Source: Nicotiana tabacum
Taxonomy: Eukaryota; Streptophyta; Magnoliopsida; Solanales; Solanaceae
DNA length: 64,000 bases
Assembly (NCBI RefSeq): GCF_000715075.1
Contig: NC_134082.1
Location: 146,928,948-146,992,947 of the forward strand
Direction of reading: 5' to 3'
Below the pieces are notes generated by a model. That model did not search any database, had not been told where the DNA came from, and saw only the letters and a program-made list of their open reading frames with translations. Below, in pieces: positions 1 to 12,208 of the stretch; positions within the stretch are counted from its first letter, which is position 1, and the number at the start of each line of letters is the position of its first letter. The position numbers and the translations under genes are program-made.

Positions 1-1012
1 GCCCGTACCGAGTACGAAATGCTGTCTTAGGGACATCGGATGCCCTAATCCTCAACTGATGGTAGCCAGATCTCAAGTCAATCTTTGAAAATACCTTGGA
101 ACCTTGAAGCTGATCGAACAAATCATCAATCCTCAGCAGTGGATACTTATTCTTGATTGTGACCTTGTTCAACTGCCGGTAATCAATGCACATCCTCATC
201 GAACCATCCTTTTTCTTAACAAACAACACCGGCGCACCCCAAGGCAAAATGCTGGGTCTAATGAAACCCTTCTCAAGCAAGTCCTGTAACTGCTCCTTCA
301 ATTCTTTCAACTCAGGCGGGGCCATATGGTATGGCGGAACAGAAATGGGCTAGGTGCCCGGAGTCAAATCAATGCAAAAATCAATATCCCTGTCGGGCGG
401 CATACCCGGTAGGTCTGAAGGGAAAACCTCAGGAAACTCCCGAACAATGGGCACAGAATCAATAGAAGGGACCTTCGCGCTAGAATCGCAAACATATGCC
501 AAATAGGCCAAACACCCCTTCTCAACCATACGTCGAGCCTTCACATACGAGATAACACTGCGGGTAGAATGACAAGGAGTCCCTCTCCACTCTAAACAGG
601 GAAAATCCGGTAATGCTAGGGTCATAGTCTTGGCATGGAAATCCAAGATAGCGTGGTACGGGGATAACCACTCCATCCCCAATATAACATCGAAATCGAC
701 CATATCTAAAAGCAACAAATCAAGACGAGTCTCAAGACCTCCAATCACTATAATACAAGAACGATGAACTCGATCGACCATAATAGAATCACCCACCGGT
801 GTAGACACATAAACAGGCATACTCAACAAATCACTAGGCATGACTAGGAACGGTGTAAAATAAGTCGACACATACGAATATGTAGACCCCGGATCAAATA
901 ACACTAAAGCATATCTATCACAAACAAGAATAGTACCTATAATAACTGCATCTGAAGCCTCAGCCTCGGGCCTATCTGGAAGGGCATAGCATCGGGGCTG
1001 CGGCCCACCACC
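1..1012 (-). pseudogene. pol: Ty3/gypsy pol fragment: protease and N-terminal reverse transcriptase
   Basis: Minus-strand reading gives an aspartic protease with the motif LFDPGSTYSYVS near 900-870 and the family sequence DVILGMEWLSPYHAILD near 690-640. The linker to RT follows, and from about 340 to 1 comes RT with [35 protein letters not shown] and [13 protein letters not shown]. The YxDD catalytic box lies outside the window. An in-frame TAG at 350-352 separates protease from RT where relatives have a sense codon (PGT-stop-PISVPPY), and another TAG at 1013-1015 separates this part from the gag-side frame. Both show decay. The protease frame is otherwise open. Confidence 0.9.
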
Positions 1013-2510
1013 CTAAACTACCTCTCTAGGACAGCCTGTTGTTGGCTGGCCTCCACCTCTGGCGGCCTGAGCTCTACCTCTAGGACCTCTACCTACACCT
1101 CTAGCACCTCTACCCCTACCTCTAACTGGTTGGGCAGGCTGTGGAACACCTGGTGCCTGTACCATAGCAAAGAACCCTGATGCGGAAAACTGCTCGAAGC
1201 TCGAGGGCAATTCCTAGCAATGTGCCTCATGTCGCCACAAGTAAAACAAGCCCTCGGCTGCTGGGGCTGACGACCCTGGAAACTCTGAAGCAGCGGTGCA
1301 CTGATAGGTTCTGATGGTGCAATGTAAGACTGCTGATCAGAATAGTGTGTCTGAGAACCACGACCACCTGGAGTACCATGGGAGACCTGAAGAGCTAACT
1401 GAAAGGGCCTAGGAGGATGGCCTCTACCATATGAATCTCTACCTTCAGACGAGGTACCACTGAATCTGCCCAAATAATGGGGCCTCTTATCCGACCCATG
1501 ACCACCTCCCTGTGACAAAACCATCTCAACTCGGCGGGCCACATTGGCTGCCTCTTGAAATGTGATCTCATTCCCGGCCTCCTTGGACATCTGAAGATGA
1601 ATCGGATGAATAAGACCATCAATAAACCTCCTCACCCTCTCTCTTTCGGTGGAAAGTATGACAAGAGTATGGAGAGCTAGATCAATGAACCTGGTCTCAT
1701 ACTGGGTGACCGTCATGGAACCCTGCTGGAGGCACTCAAACTACCTCCGGAAGGCCTCTCTCTGAGTCACGGGGAGAAACTTCTCCAGAAACAACACTGA
1801 AAATTGCTCACATGTCAAAGATGGCGACCCGGCTAGCTTGGCTAAGCAATAATCCCTCCACCAAGTCTTGGCGGATCCAGATAAGTGAAATGCAGCAAAA
1901 TCGACCCCATTGGTCTCAACAATGCCCATGTTCCTGGAACCTCGTGGCAGCTGTATAGGAAATCCTAGGGATCCTTAGAAGGAGCTCTGCTGAAAGTAGT
2001 AGTGAAGAGCTTGGTGAATCTGTCTAGTCTCCACAAAGCATCGGTGGATATAGCCGCTCCATCACCGGTCTGAGCCACTATACCCGGCTGAACTGCCACC
2101 GCTGGCTGAACTGCTGGAACCTGAATCTAGGGAGCTACCTACTCCGGAGTGCAAGTAGCGGGAGTCTGAGCCCCTCCTCCAGCCTGCGAAGTGGCTGGTG
2201 CTACTGGAAGCAAACCTACTCGGGTGAGACTCTCCATGAGGCCCACCAATCGGACCAGAGCGTCCTGAAAATTTGGGGTGGCAATAAACCCCTCTGGGAC
2301 CTGAGCTGGGCCCACTGGAACTGCTGGGGCTGGAACCTCCTCCTCGAAATCAACCTGAGGCTCCGCCACTGGTGCTGCTGCTCGGGGTTGAGCTCTGCCC
2401 CTACCTCGGCCTCTAGCACGGCCTCAGCCTCGCCCTCTGCCCCTAGTGGGAGCTGTTGCAGGGGGCTCGGGCTGTTGAGCGGTAGATGAGGAAGCGCGTG
2501 TTCTCTCCAT
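1013..2510 (-). pseudogene. gag: Ty3/gypsy gag, decayed
   Basis: The likely start is the ATG at 2508-2510, followed by MERTRASSSTAQQPEPP and an RG-rich stretch. The gag core is at 1929-1741 (FHLSGSAKTWWRDY and FLEKFLPVTQREAFRR) and continues at 1716-1093, with the zinc knuckle CFTCGDMRHIARNC near 1248-1205. In-frame stops occur in the RG-rich stretch, after TPATCTPE near 2139 and after AFRR at 1741. A frameshift around 1170-1210 moves the reading into the frame that leads into the protease. With those repaired in the mind only, the order is that of a normal plant chromovirus gag, so this is a dead copy and not a host gene. Confidence 0.88.
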
Positions 2511-2690
2511 CTGCGAAGAACAGAGTAGAAGTTCAATTAGCATTTGAGGAACAAATCCGCACGACAAGAAAGAACAAATGTGAGATTTTTCCTAACCCTG
2601 TAGCCTCTAAGGGATAAATACAGACGTCTCCATACCGATCCCTTAGACTCTACTGAGCTTGTCCGTGAGTTGTGAGACCTATGTAACCTA

Positions 2691-2702
2691 GCTCTGATAC
2701 CA
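2691..2702 (-). other. Primer-binding site, initiator tRNA-Met type
   Basis: On the minus strand the sequence TGGTATCAGAGC stands 3 nt after the LTR end. It is the usual complement of the initiator methionine tRNA 3' end in plant LTR elements, and it fixes the inner boundary of the LTR at 2706. Confidence 0.92.
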
Positions 2703-2705
2703 ACT

Positions 2706-5651
2706 TGTCACGACCCGGATCTCTCACCCTCGGGAGTCGTGATGGCGTCTACTAATGTGAGCTAGGCAAGCCAATGCTTAACTGCTTACTTCATTAACAA
2801 TTACTTCTTTTAACAATTATCAGTGATAACATGAAGCAACAGAATTAAATAATTATGCGGAAGACTTAAATTAAAGAAGACGAAACAATAATGCGAGAAT
2901 CCACATATGCCTCTACCCAAGAACTGGTGTCACATTACTCACGAACTTCTAAGAGTACTAAATACAACCGTTTGAAAGAAAATATAAAATGTTTGTCTCG
3001 AATACATGAGATAACAGACTGAAATAAAAGATAGAGGAGACGTCGGGCCTGCGGACGCCTGCAAGGCTACCTCGGTGTCTCACTGGACTAAAGGCTGGCT
3101 CCCGCGCTACTGCTGCTGTCCCAAGACCTGGATCTGTGCAAAAGAGCACAGAGTGTAGCATCAGCACAACCGACCCCATGTGCTGGTAAGTGTCTAGCCT
3201 AACCCCGGCGAGGTAGTGACGAGGCTAGGACTAGACTCCAGATAAACCGGTGCAGTTATACAATATATGGCGGAAAAGTAAACAAGTAATAAGCAGTTAA
3301 AGCTGGGGAAGGGAAACATGCTTCAGGGATAGCAGTTAAAAGAAAATAACAGGGAATAATAAGGAAGCTAGCAATATAACTTCTATCACAAATGAAGAAA
3401 ATAAAGGCAACTTTCACTTTCAGTTTCATCTTGTTGCAGGCGTGCAACGCGATCCCATTTCTCATATCTCGTGGTAGGCGTATCACCCGCTCCCATTTTA
3501 TTATTTCTCTTGGTAGGCGTACCACCCGCTCCCATTTCATTATATCTTATGGTAGGTGTACTACCCACTCCCATTTCATAATATCTTGTGGTAGGCGTAC
3601 CACCCGCTCCCATTTTATAATATCTTGTGGTAGGCATACCACCCGCTCCCATTTCATAATATCTTGTGGTAGGCGTACCACCCGCTCCCACTTCATAATA
3701 TCTCATAATTGGCGTACCACCCGCTCCCATTTTATTATTTCTCGTGGTAGGCGTACCACCCGCTCCCATTTCATTATATCTTGTGGTAGGCGTACCACCC
3801 GCTCCCATTTCATAATATCTTGTGGTAGGCGTACCACCCGCTCCCATTTCATAAAATCTTGTGGTAGGCGTACCACACGCTCCCATTTTATCACACAATT
3901 ACAAGAAATCCCGACAAGGGAGAATCATCTATAACCTATCGTAACTTAGCTTGTACTCAACCCAAATAATGACAATGCTCAAACATAAATAAGATCTGCG
4001 AGGATAGAACAATTCTTTGCGCAATATAGAAGATCATTAATTAAAGCATCTGAAATGTCATTTAAGGACACAACCACTTTCAATTTAAGACTCACGGTCA
4101 TGCGCGACACCAACGTATAGATACTCGTCACCATGCCTATACGTCATACTCAACAAGAACCAAGTAGCAAATATGACTCCACTCCTAATCCCTCAAGCTA
4201 AGGTTAGACCAAACACTTACCTCGTTGCCTTGAACACCACTCAAGTCTCAATTATAGCTTTACCTCTTGATTCCACCACCAATCCGCTCGAATCTAGTCA
4301 TAAGTTACTTAATTACATCAATAAATGCTAAATGAATCAACCCCAATGCATGAAAATAAGTTTTACAAGGTTTTACCCAAAAAGGTCAAAAATGCCCCCG
4401 GGCCCACGTGGTCAAAACTCAAGGTTCGGACCAAAATCCGGTTACCCATTCCCCCACAAATCCAAATATATGGTTTGTTTTGAAATCGGACCTCAAATTT
4501 AGGTCCAAATCAGCAATTTTAGAAAACCTAGGTTCTACCCAAAACACCCAATTTTCCCATGAAAATCTTTGATTTGAAGTTGAAATCATGTTAAAAGATG
4601 TAATGAAGAGAAGAAAATGAGTTAGAAATCACTTACCAATCGTTTTGGAGAAGAAAAGTTGTTTAGAAAATCGCCTCTTACGTTTTGGGGTTTTGAAAAG
4701 TGTAAAAATAACTGAAATTCACTTGAATTTATACCCCTATGAAACTCCTTGTGCGGACCGCACAAAAAGGACCGCGGCCGCACAGGCCTCCCTGAAGACC
4801 TGCAGATCATAGCCCCGTGTAGACCGCACAAAGCCGACTGTGGCTGCACAGCATCCACCGCGGACCGCTCAAAGGCGACCGCGGCCACACGCGATTTCTC
4901 ATGGACCGCGCAAGAGGGTTCAGAGACTTGCAATATTTCCTGAACCTGCAACATCTGATCTTTTTAAGCCTTAGGCATCCCGGAACCAACTCGAAACTCA
5001 CCCGAGCCCTCGAAACTCTAACCCAAGTATACACACAACCTCAAAAACATTCTACGAACATATTCGTGTAATCAAATTGCCAAAATAACATCATGAACAT
5101 CAAATTAAACCTCAAGATCAATGAAATTTTCAAAAACTCCATCAAGTTCAAATTTAGGAATTCAAGTCCGAAACATGTCAAACGATGTTCGAGTTTAACC
5201 AAACTTTACAGAAACCTCTTAAATCACATATAAGACATGTACCGGGCGCCGGAACCAAAATACGGGCCCGATACCAACACGTTCTAATCAATTTTCATTT
5301 CAATTTTCCTTAACAATTTCAGAAAATAATTTTACTCAAAAAATTCATTTCTCGGGCTTGGGACCTCGGAATCCGATTCCGGGCATACGCCCAAGTCCCA
5401 TATTTTCCTACAGACCCTCCGAGACCGTCAAATCACGGGTCCGGGTCCGTTTACCCAAAATATTGACCGAAGTTAAATTTTATTCATTTTAATATCAAAA
5501 CTTAGCATTTTTCACATAATTTCATATTTAAGCTTTCCGACTACGTGCCCGGACTGTGCACGCAAATCGAAGCAACTCTAAATGAGGTTTTCAAGGCCTC
5601 GGAAGCACATAGTGGGTAAGAAAACAGGTGATGGCCCTTTGGGTCGTCACA
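2706..5651 (-). repeat. LTR of the Ty3/gypsy element (2.95 kb)
   Basis: In element orientation the LTR starts TGTGACGACCC (complement of the bases ending at 5651) and ends GGGTCGTGACA next to the primer-binding site, so the ends form a near-perfect 11-bp inverted repeat. It holds a 39-bp tandem array (3462-3893) and a GC-rich patch with repeated cggaccgc-like words (4750-4915). Only this LTR is in the window, so neither its age nor the 5-bp target duplication can be checked. Open frames inside it are repeat artefacts. Confidence 0.9.
3462..3893. repeat. 39-bp tandem repeat inside the gypsy LTR, about 11 units
   Basis: The unit contains ggtaggcgtaccacccgctc followed by ccatttcataatatcttgt, and repeats about 11 times with a few substitutions per unit. 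Because 39 is a multiple of 3, long frames stay open on both strands and give 13-residue repeats. It lies in an LTR and has no start context or homology that would make it a gene. Confidence 0.93.
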
Positions 5652-7089
5652 GTTTCACTACACATGTACTACCTGGATTAGATCTAAGCAACTCATCCCT
5701 ATAATCTAAAATCCTGCCATACTCCAGTTTATGATCACCCATTATCTCATTCAATACAATATTTTTTGCCCTCCTACAAACTGTCCTCCCAACATATAAT
5801 CCCAATTTCTTTCTAATCAACTCTTGAAACTTGAATATTCTAATGTTAGGTTGTTCTTTTATCCTCTCATTGAACCTTTTAGCCAAGAGCTTTGAATTTC
5901 ATAGCTTGTTTCTGTTAGTAGGGTTATATTTGTGAACTGGATTGTAGTTCTTGACTACAAAATCATTAGTTCTAGAATCATAACTAGCAACTAGAAGCCA
6001 AGGACAGGATGCCTTCTTGCACTTAACCCTCACCCTTGTAGGTTCATTTACATACTTTTCTATAGAAACCTTTTGTTGAACAGCATATTTAGTTACAGCT
6101 TCTCTGAAATCTCTCACACTTGCAAATGCAAGTCCAGTTTCCCAAACTATTTTCTTGCAAGTCTTGTCAAATATTACTCTTCTTTGAGTCTTTCTTCTTC
6201 TAGCTTTAACTTTCTGTTGAACCTCCCCTTCACCTTCATCATCAACATCATCTGGATCTGTCTCAAAACTAGCAGCTTCATCTGAGAGGTAATAAGGCTC
6301 ATCACCACCTATCTTACCTTCTAAACTATTCTTCTTCCTAGATTCATATTCATCATACCCCACATCTGGCCCTCTCTTACCTAGTTTAACATGTTTTTGT
6401 TCAGGAGCACTTTCTTTCCTCTTCCTCCTCTCTACAGTCCTTCTTTCTGCCCTAAATGCCTTGTATTCCTCATGTGTATCACTGCCATAATCAGCTTCTC
6501 CTTCTTCAAACAACTCCTCATGGTCTGAATCTGAGTTGTTATTAGTGCTGCTACTAGATTCAGATGAGGAGTTTGAACTATCATCAGTAGTAACATCTGT
6601 GGGCACACTATTATTGGCACTATTTTCAGCAGTATTGGATGCTTTTTTAGAAGTTCCCAAACCCTCACAGCCCCCAAAATCTTGACCAGATTCCTTCTCA
6701 AAAGTAACATTACTATCATCCACAACTTGGCTGACATATTCTAATAGAGGGGGGACCACTACAACTTCTTCAACCAAGTGATCTACATAAACCTCCAAAA
6801 TATCCCCACTTTTTAACTCTTCACAAATACCCATAAGGTCCCTATCAACCTTAATTACTACCAAACCAGGACAATTAGGTGGTCTAACATAAATAACAAC
6901 AGAAGAACTATTGTAACCAAACTCTTTTACATAACCTAAAAACTCAAAATATGAGAACATATCAACATTGACATCAACACAATCAGCAATCATCCCACCA
7001 ACATAATCCTCCACTGAAAAGGAATGTAACTTATCCATGGAGATTTTTCTACCATGGAAAAACCTTAGTGTAACAAGTACAAAAGACAT
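5652..7089 (-). pseudogene. MULE (MuDR-type) transposase, N-terminal part, truncated by the LTR
   Basis: The minus-strand frame from the ATG at 7089 reads a PB1-like N-terminal domain (about residues 1-110), a long Ser/Asp/Glu-rich linker (about 130-300) and the MuDR DNA-binding domain (FASVRDFREAVTKYAVQQKV, then RVRVKCKKASCPWLLVAS). After an in-frame TGA at 5899-5901 the same frame continues with KRFNERIKEQPNIRIFKF and LGLYVGRTVCRRAKNIVL, which in this family leads into the DDE core. The frame ends exactly where the gypsy LTR begins; the stop codon at 5647-5649 is LTR sequence. The DDE, zinc-knuckle and SWIM parts are absent and may lie beyond the inserted element, outside the window. Confidence 0.9.
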
Positions 7090-7979
7090 TGAAATACCTG
7101 AATATAGTAGAAAATAAACTAATTAAGGATTAATAGTTACTATTACACCCCTACATAAGAAGTCAGAATACATGCAACGAGAAAAAACTGAAAATTGGTT
7201 ATTATTACACCTTAAAAATTGTATTTCTGTTCCTCGATTTTACATTGAAAACATTACAGTGAAGAAATTTGAAGCAAGTTCAAAACCCTAGATACAGATG
7301 ATATTAAACAAACTAAAACAGAGATAACATTTAGGGTTGATGATAGAAAAGGCTAGGGTTGATGTGCTTACCTCCAAACTAAAACAAAGATAACATTTGC
7401 ACTTGATTCTTCAGAGACCTTCAACTTCGAACGGGTCTTCAACCAAATCGTCAAATGAAACAATTAAGAACAAACGGAAAGCACCAACAACAACGAAATT
7501 GAAGGATTTTGCAACAGGTCTCTTCGATTTTGGTCAGGCAAATTGATTTTGGAGAGGCTAATCGAATCTTTGAGGGTGGGGTGATAGGGTTCTTCAATTT
7601 GAGAATTTTTCACTGAGGGGGTTAATGGGTTAATGAGTGACTGTGTAATATGTTATGTTTATGTTTATTTACGGAAGTATTTAATTACGTGGCTTCATAA
7701 TAAAAGCGCGTGTTTTCTACTGAAGTTATTATAGTTGGGTCAGGCCTTAGGAGGGAGTAAATAAATACAGTTCTTTAAACAATAGTGGGGTGTTAGGACA
7801 CCCGTAAAGTTTAGGTGTGTAAATGACTTTCCAGGACAAGTTGAATGGGGTCTTTATGCATTTTCTCAACAAAAAAAAAGAATAGTTGGGATACAGTTTT
7901 TGGGTCAGTTTAACCATACTGTTTGGGCCTACATAGTGTGCATGTATTACTACTGCCAAGTAAATGAAGTAAAAATTGC
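7090..7979. other. 5' flank of the MULE gene and probable MULE end
   Basis: No gene is visible. Positions 7090-7600 would be promoter and 5' leader of the MULE. From about 7765 to 7875 the sequence (ggggtgttaggacacccgta, then taggtgtgtaaatgactttcc) has the look of a Solanaceae MULE terminal repeat. A natural outer end would be near 7873, but the partner end is not in the window, so this is only a suggestion. Confidence 0.4.
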
Positions 7980-9873
7980 AGAGAAAACTACCTTATATGG
8001 CCATCAAAAAAAATTATTAGCCAAAGTTTTGCACATAACCCAAAATGTCTAGTCGGATAAAATTAATATCAAATTATAGCCCATCGGATAAAATCAACAC
8101 ACAAAGACAAAGAAAATTGTGGTACAACTTTTTTATGTTCCCTAGATATTATTCCTTCCCAATACCAAATTGTTTTCTCTTTCTTACAAATCACATTTGA
8201 CTGTTTATTCTTTCTATATTTTTTTCATTTTGTTTCTTCAATTCTTTTAATTCTAACACCTTTTTTTCCCTCTATTACTTTTACTTTTTTTAATACTATT
8301 TAATATTGAATTTAATGATGGCCGAAGTGTACTATTTTCAAGGTATATATATATATATATATATTAATTTTCTGAAGTTATCGGACTGACCCCGTCCCTT
8401 CAACGTTGGCCTGCCTCTGGTGTGTAGTAGGATCAACGTCATCATCAATGTTGAGTTTATAAGTACTTTGTTGCGGTGGCATCTAGTAGACAGGGATGGG
8501 AGAGCAAGAATGACACTTTGTATATATAATGTATCCTATATTTTGACAGTGTATATTGAGCCTATCTCGAGTGTACTTGTGTATCTAAAGTATATATTTA
8601 GTGTATCCCAGGTGTATTTTGTATCATAAATGTATAATTTATCTTAACAATATATCAAAATTGTATACACATGTGTATTGTCTAATATGTAAATATAGTG
8701 TATATAAATATATACACATTTTGTATGTGTAATGTGTGCACACCGTTTATTTAGAGTGTATTATGTATTTGAAATGTATTCCCAATGTATCATTAATGTA
8801 TTCCGAGTGCTTTTTTATATTCAAAGTGTATAGTGACAGTCTATTTTGTATAGTTATATCTATTTTGTATATTTTTTGTATAGTGACAATCTTTTTTGTA
8901 TATATATTTGTATAGTGACATCTATTTTGTATATTTTTTGTATAGTGACAACCTGTTTTGTATATATTTTGTATAGTGATAGTCTATTTAGTATATTTTT
9001 TGTATAATGAAAGTCTATTTTGTATATTTGTGTATAGTGACAATCTATTTTGTATATATTTTATATAGTGACAGTCTATTTAGTATATTTTTTGTATAAT
9101 GAAAGTCTATTTTGTATATTTGTGTATAGTGACAATCTATTTTGTATATATTTTATATAGTGACAGTCTATTTAGTATATTTTTTGTATAATGAAAGTCT
9201 ATTTGTATATATTTTGTATAGTAAAGACTATCCATGAGATAAAAAATTAAAGAGAATTGGACCTAAAGTTAGACTTTGCATTAGTTTCCGCCATCTTTCT
9301 TTCTCCCGCAAAATGCAATAAATCAAAAACCTTCAGTTTCATTACCGCTGCTCCACAACAACACAAAGAAACCTCTCAATTTTCTACACTAGAAGACACT
9401 TCACCGTCGTCGGAGCCAAAGTCGCCGGAACGAGGTCTCCGTCAGCATCGAAGATTGGAAACTTACTCGTCGTCGCTTCAATTACAAAAGCTTTGACAGC
9501 ACCAGGAGGAACATGTAACCTAGAAAAATACAACGATTCAATTCCCCTATTAGAAACCCTAGTCCTCCAAATCCTCCAGGCTTTAGATATGTATAATACG
9601 ACGGCGTTGAAGATCTCAAATTCCTGCTTCTTATCTTATATTTCATTTTTCTATTTTGGAACTTGAGTTGGAATTGGAGAAGAGCGGTTTTTGGATGAAG
9701 GACGGAAGTGTGTAAAGATGGGGTTTGAAATATAAGGAAGGACTGTGTTTCGGTGATAGTTGGGTCGGTGGCTAGCCTTTTAATTAGTTTTGGGCTATAA
9801 AATGCATACTGCAATTTTGTGGCTAGCGGCTGATATTAGTTTCCAACGGCTGACCATAAATGAAGTTTGCTCT
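7980..9873. mobile_element. Non-autonomous TIR element (MULE-like) with internal repeats
   Basis: The left end reads AGAGAAAACTACC and the complement of the right end reads AGAGCAAACTTCA. Similarity continues inward, both arms going on to TATGG and then CA. Both sides are flanked by the 7-bp direct repeat aaattgc (7973-7979 and 9874-9880). It holds an (AT)n run (about 8345-8364), a region of tgta/gtat-rich repeats and a 92-bp higher-order array. No transposase is visible. The two short open frames near 9257-9814 have no recognisable domain. Confidence 0.62.
8836..9233. repeat. Tandem repeat with 30-35-bp subunits and a 92-bp higher-order unit
   Basis: Short units of the form tgtatagtgacaatctattt repeat throughout. 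From 8991 a block beginning gtatattttttgtataatga recurs at 9083 and 9175, exactly 92 bp apart each time and nearly identical, so the latest amplification copied a three-subunit block. Confidence 0.88.
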
Positions 9874-9929
9874 AAATTGCATGGGGCGCCTTATTTGGTC
9901 GCCCCTTTTTAACTTATACCCGTTTTAGT

Positions 9930-10990
9930 TTTTCGTTTGCATCTGTACCCATTTTTTTGTTAAAAGCATTTTAAAAAGATGATTTTTCCCTTCAGGGCTA
10001 TTTGACAAAACTGTAGACTGCAGGACAAAACATCAGCATGTTTTGGTATGAAGTTTTAGCAAATGAACTAAATAACTTCAACATGCATTAGAAAAACTCA
10101 TTAGAAAATTACATACTGCAAGACAAAAACTTAAGCATGTTTAGTCTGAAGTGTTAGCAAATGAACTAAAAAAATTCAGCTTGTTTAGACTTAAGTTTCG
10201 GAAAAATTCATGACAAAATTGTAGACTGCAGGACAAAACTTCAGCATGGTTTCGTGTGAAGTTTTAGCAAATGAACTAAATAACTTAAGCATGTTTAGTC
10301 TGAAGTTCTAGCAAATGAATTAAAAAACTTAAGCATGTGTAGTCTGAAGTTTTAGCAAATGAACTAAATAACTTAAGCATGTTTAGTCTGAAGTTATGTC
10401 AAATGAACTAAATAACTTGAGCATGTTTAGTCTGAAGTTTTAGCGAATGAACTAAATAACTTCAGCATGCATTAGCAAAAACTCATTACAAAATTACATA
10501 CTGCAAGACAAAAATTTAAGCATGTTTAGTATGAAATTTTAACAGATGAACTAAAAAGCTTAAGCATGTTTAGTCTGAAGTTTTCTTAAATGAACTAAAT
10601 AACTTCAGCATGTTTAAACTGAAGTTTTAGCAAATGAACTAAATAACTTCAGCATGTTTAAACTGAAGTTTCGGATAAAACTCATGACAAAACTGTAGAC
10701 TGCAAGATAAATAACTTCAGCATGAAGTTTTAGCTTCAATGTGAAACAACTTCATGCAAGTGTGATTCTGAAGATGAATCTGGACAAATTTCTGGGTTTT
10801 TGATAAAACTGCTGAGAGGAGAGGAGGAGATCTTTTTTCACGAATGAGGTTGCAGATCATGCGATTAACTTTTTGTCAGGTGTGTAATTGTCATATTATT
10901 ACTGATTTTTTGTCAACTGGCTACCAAATCAATAATTTTTAAAAATAGGGTACATGTTAAAAGGAGGTACAAATATAGGGTACGACTGCA
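9930..10990. mobile_element. Possible TIR element holding a 44-bp repeat array
   Basis: The left side has gcatctgtaccca near 9940 and the complement of the right side has gcagtcgtaccct near 10975, both followed by related T-rich sequence. This suggests imperfect terminal inverted repeats around the array at 10030-10745. I found no target duplication, so the borders are approximate. Confidence 0.35.
10030..10745. repeat. 44-bp tandem repeat with an inner palindrome
   Basis: The basic unit carries ttttagcaaatgaactaaat followed by aacttaagcatgtttagtct and gaag. Several units share words of the type aacttcagcatg and tctgaagtt, which are near-inverted copies, so each unit can form a short stem. 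A longer supra-unit containing actgcaagacaaaa recurs about every 100-370 bp. There is no coding potential. Confidence 0.85.
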
Positions 10991-12208
10991 AATGCCCGAT
11001 AAATGAAATAGATCAATGTCGATCCAGTTCAAACCCTCAATCTCCTTTCCAGGAAAAATATGATACAGTATTGATCTATAAATCCAAATATATTATTCCA
11101 ACCCCGCTCTCTTAAGAGAGAGAAAAGAATTAAGGCAATCGTATTTTTATAATTAAAATGTGCAAATCAACGGTAAGAGTAGGGGTATTCATGGTTCGAT
11201 TTGGGTCGGTTATTCCCTAAAAAGAAACCAAACCAAATAAGTCGGTTTTTCAAATATTGGAACCAAACCAAACCAATTGAGTCGATTTTTTATAGATTCG
11301 ATTAATGTCGGTTTTTATCGATTTTTCGGTTTTTTCGGTTATTTATTAATTTTTTTCTTATATATGAGACATACACTACCAAACGCATATTCCGGAGACT
11401 ATATTTCCAACGTAACACTATCAAATCAATTACTCTTTGAGAAATCTATCATTTTCAAGATATATTGATGATAATTGAATCAAAATGATGATGAAGAATT
11501 TAAGTGCTCAATTAAAAATCGATTATTTTTAACATGAGATACATTCTTGTACTTAGTAAAAGAAAACTACCAATCAAACTAGAATGTAAAGGCATAAAAT
11601 TAGATTATTATTATAGAAAAGAACTAGACTAAAAATACAAATGACTAATATGTACCATAGAATTTTAGAAACTTTATATAAAAATATACATATATATGGG
11701 TGTAATAATAAATTTAAATAGCTATTTTTATAGTCGGTTTGGTTCGGTTTTTTCGGTTATTTCTTTATTAAAACCAAAACCAAACCAAATTTGATTGGTT
11801 TTTAAAATTCAAAACCAAAACCAAACCAAACCTAAAAAGTATCGTTTTTTTTTTGGAATTTTTACATTCCTATGCCACATAGGAAACCTTATTACCCTCA
11901 ATGTTTAAGGTTTGACTTAATTACACTTAGTATACCAAATTATCAATTCTATACCATAATTAATTAAGGGTATAATTAATTGTACGTTTTTTAGTCCTTA
12001 ATTAAAGGAACCTGTATATCCCAGTATCCCCACTCATCTCACGTTTCTCTCTCCTAACCCCTCAGCCCCACCCACGTTTTACCCATACCCACGTTCTTTT
12101 TACCATTTTCCATCTTCTGAAATCAAATTCTCCCTCTAAATTCACAGAAAATTGAAGAAACCCTTCAACAAAATTGGTTCCCCATTTTACTCCTGTTGAA
12201 GTTCATCA

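Larger units (their letters stand above)
1..5651 (-). mobile_element. Ty3/gypsy LTR retrotransposon, cut off by the window start
   Basis: Read on the minus strand, the element runs from an LTR (5651 down to 2706) through a primer-binding site, gag, protease and the start of reverse transcriptase, and leaves the window at position 1. The rest of pol and the other LTR lie outside. The CCHC knuckle, the DPGS-type protease start and the RT sequence fit the Tekay/Del-like chromovirus group common in Solanaceae; the lineage is inferred because the integrase and chromodomain are not in view. Gag and pol carry several stops and a frameshift, so this copy cannot make its proteins. It sits inside a MULE transposase gene, so it is younger than that gene. 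Confidence 0.93.

Noticed and set aside
3392..3934. Plus-strand 180-aa frame with SHFIISCGRRTTR repeats and a minus-strand 170-aa frame with MGAGGTPTTRYYE repeats
   Set aside because: Both are translations of the 39-bp tandem repeat inside an LTR. The unit length is a multiple of 3, so all frames tend to stay open; no domain or start context.
4622..5034. Short frames on both strands of the GC-rich LTR patch
   Set aside because: They overlap each other and come from low-complexity cggaccgc words in the LTR.
9257..9814. 79-aa plus and 110-aa minus frames near the right end of the TIR element
   Set aside because: No recognisable domain, overlapping on opposite strands, and inside a transposon end.
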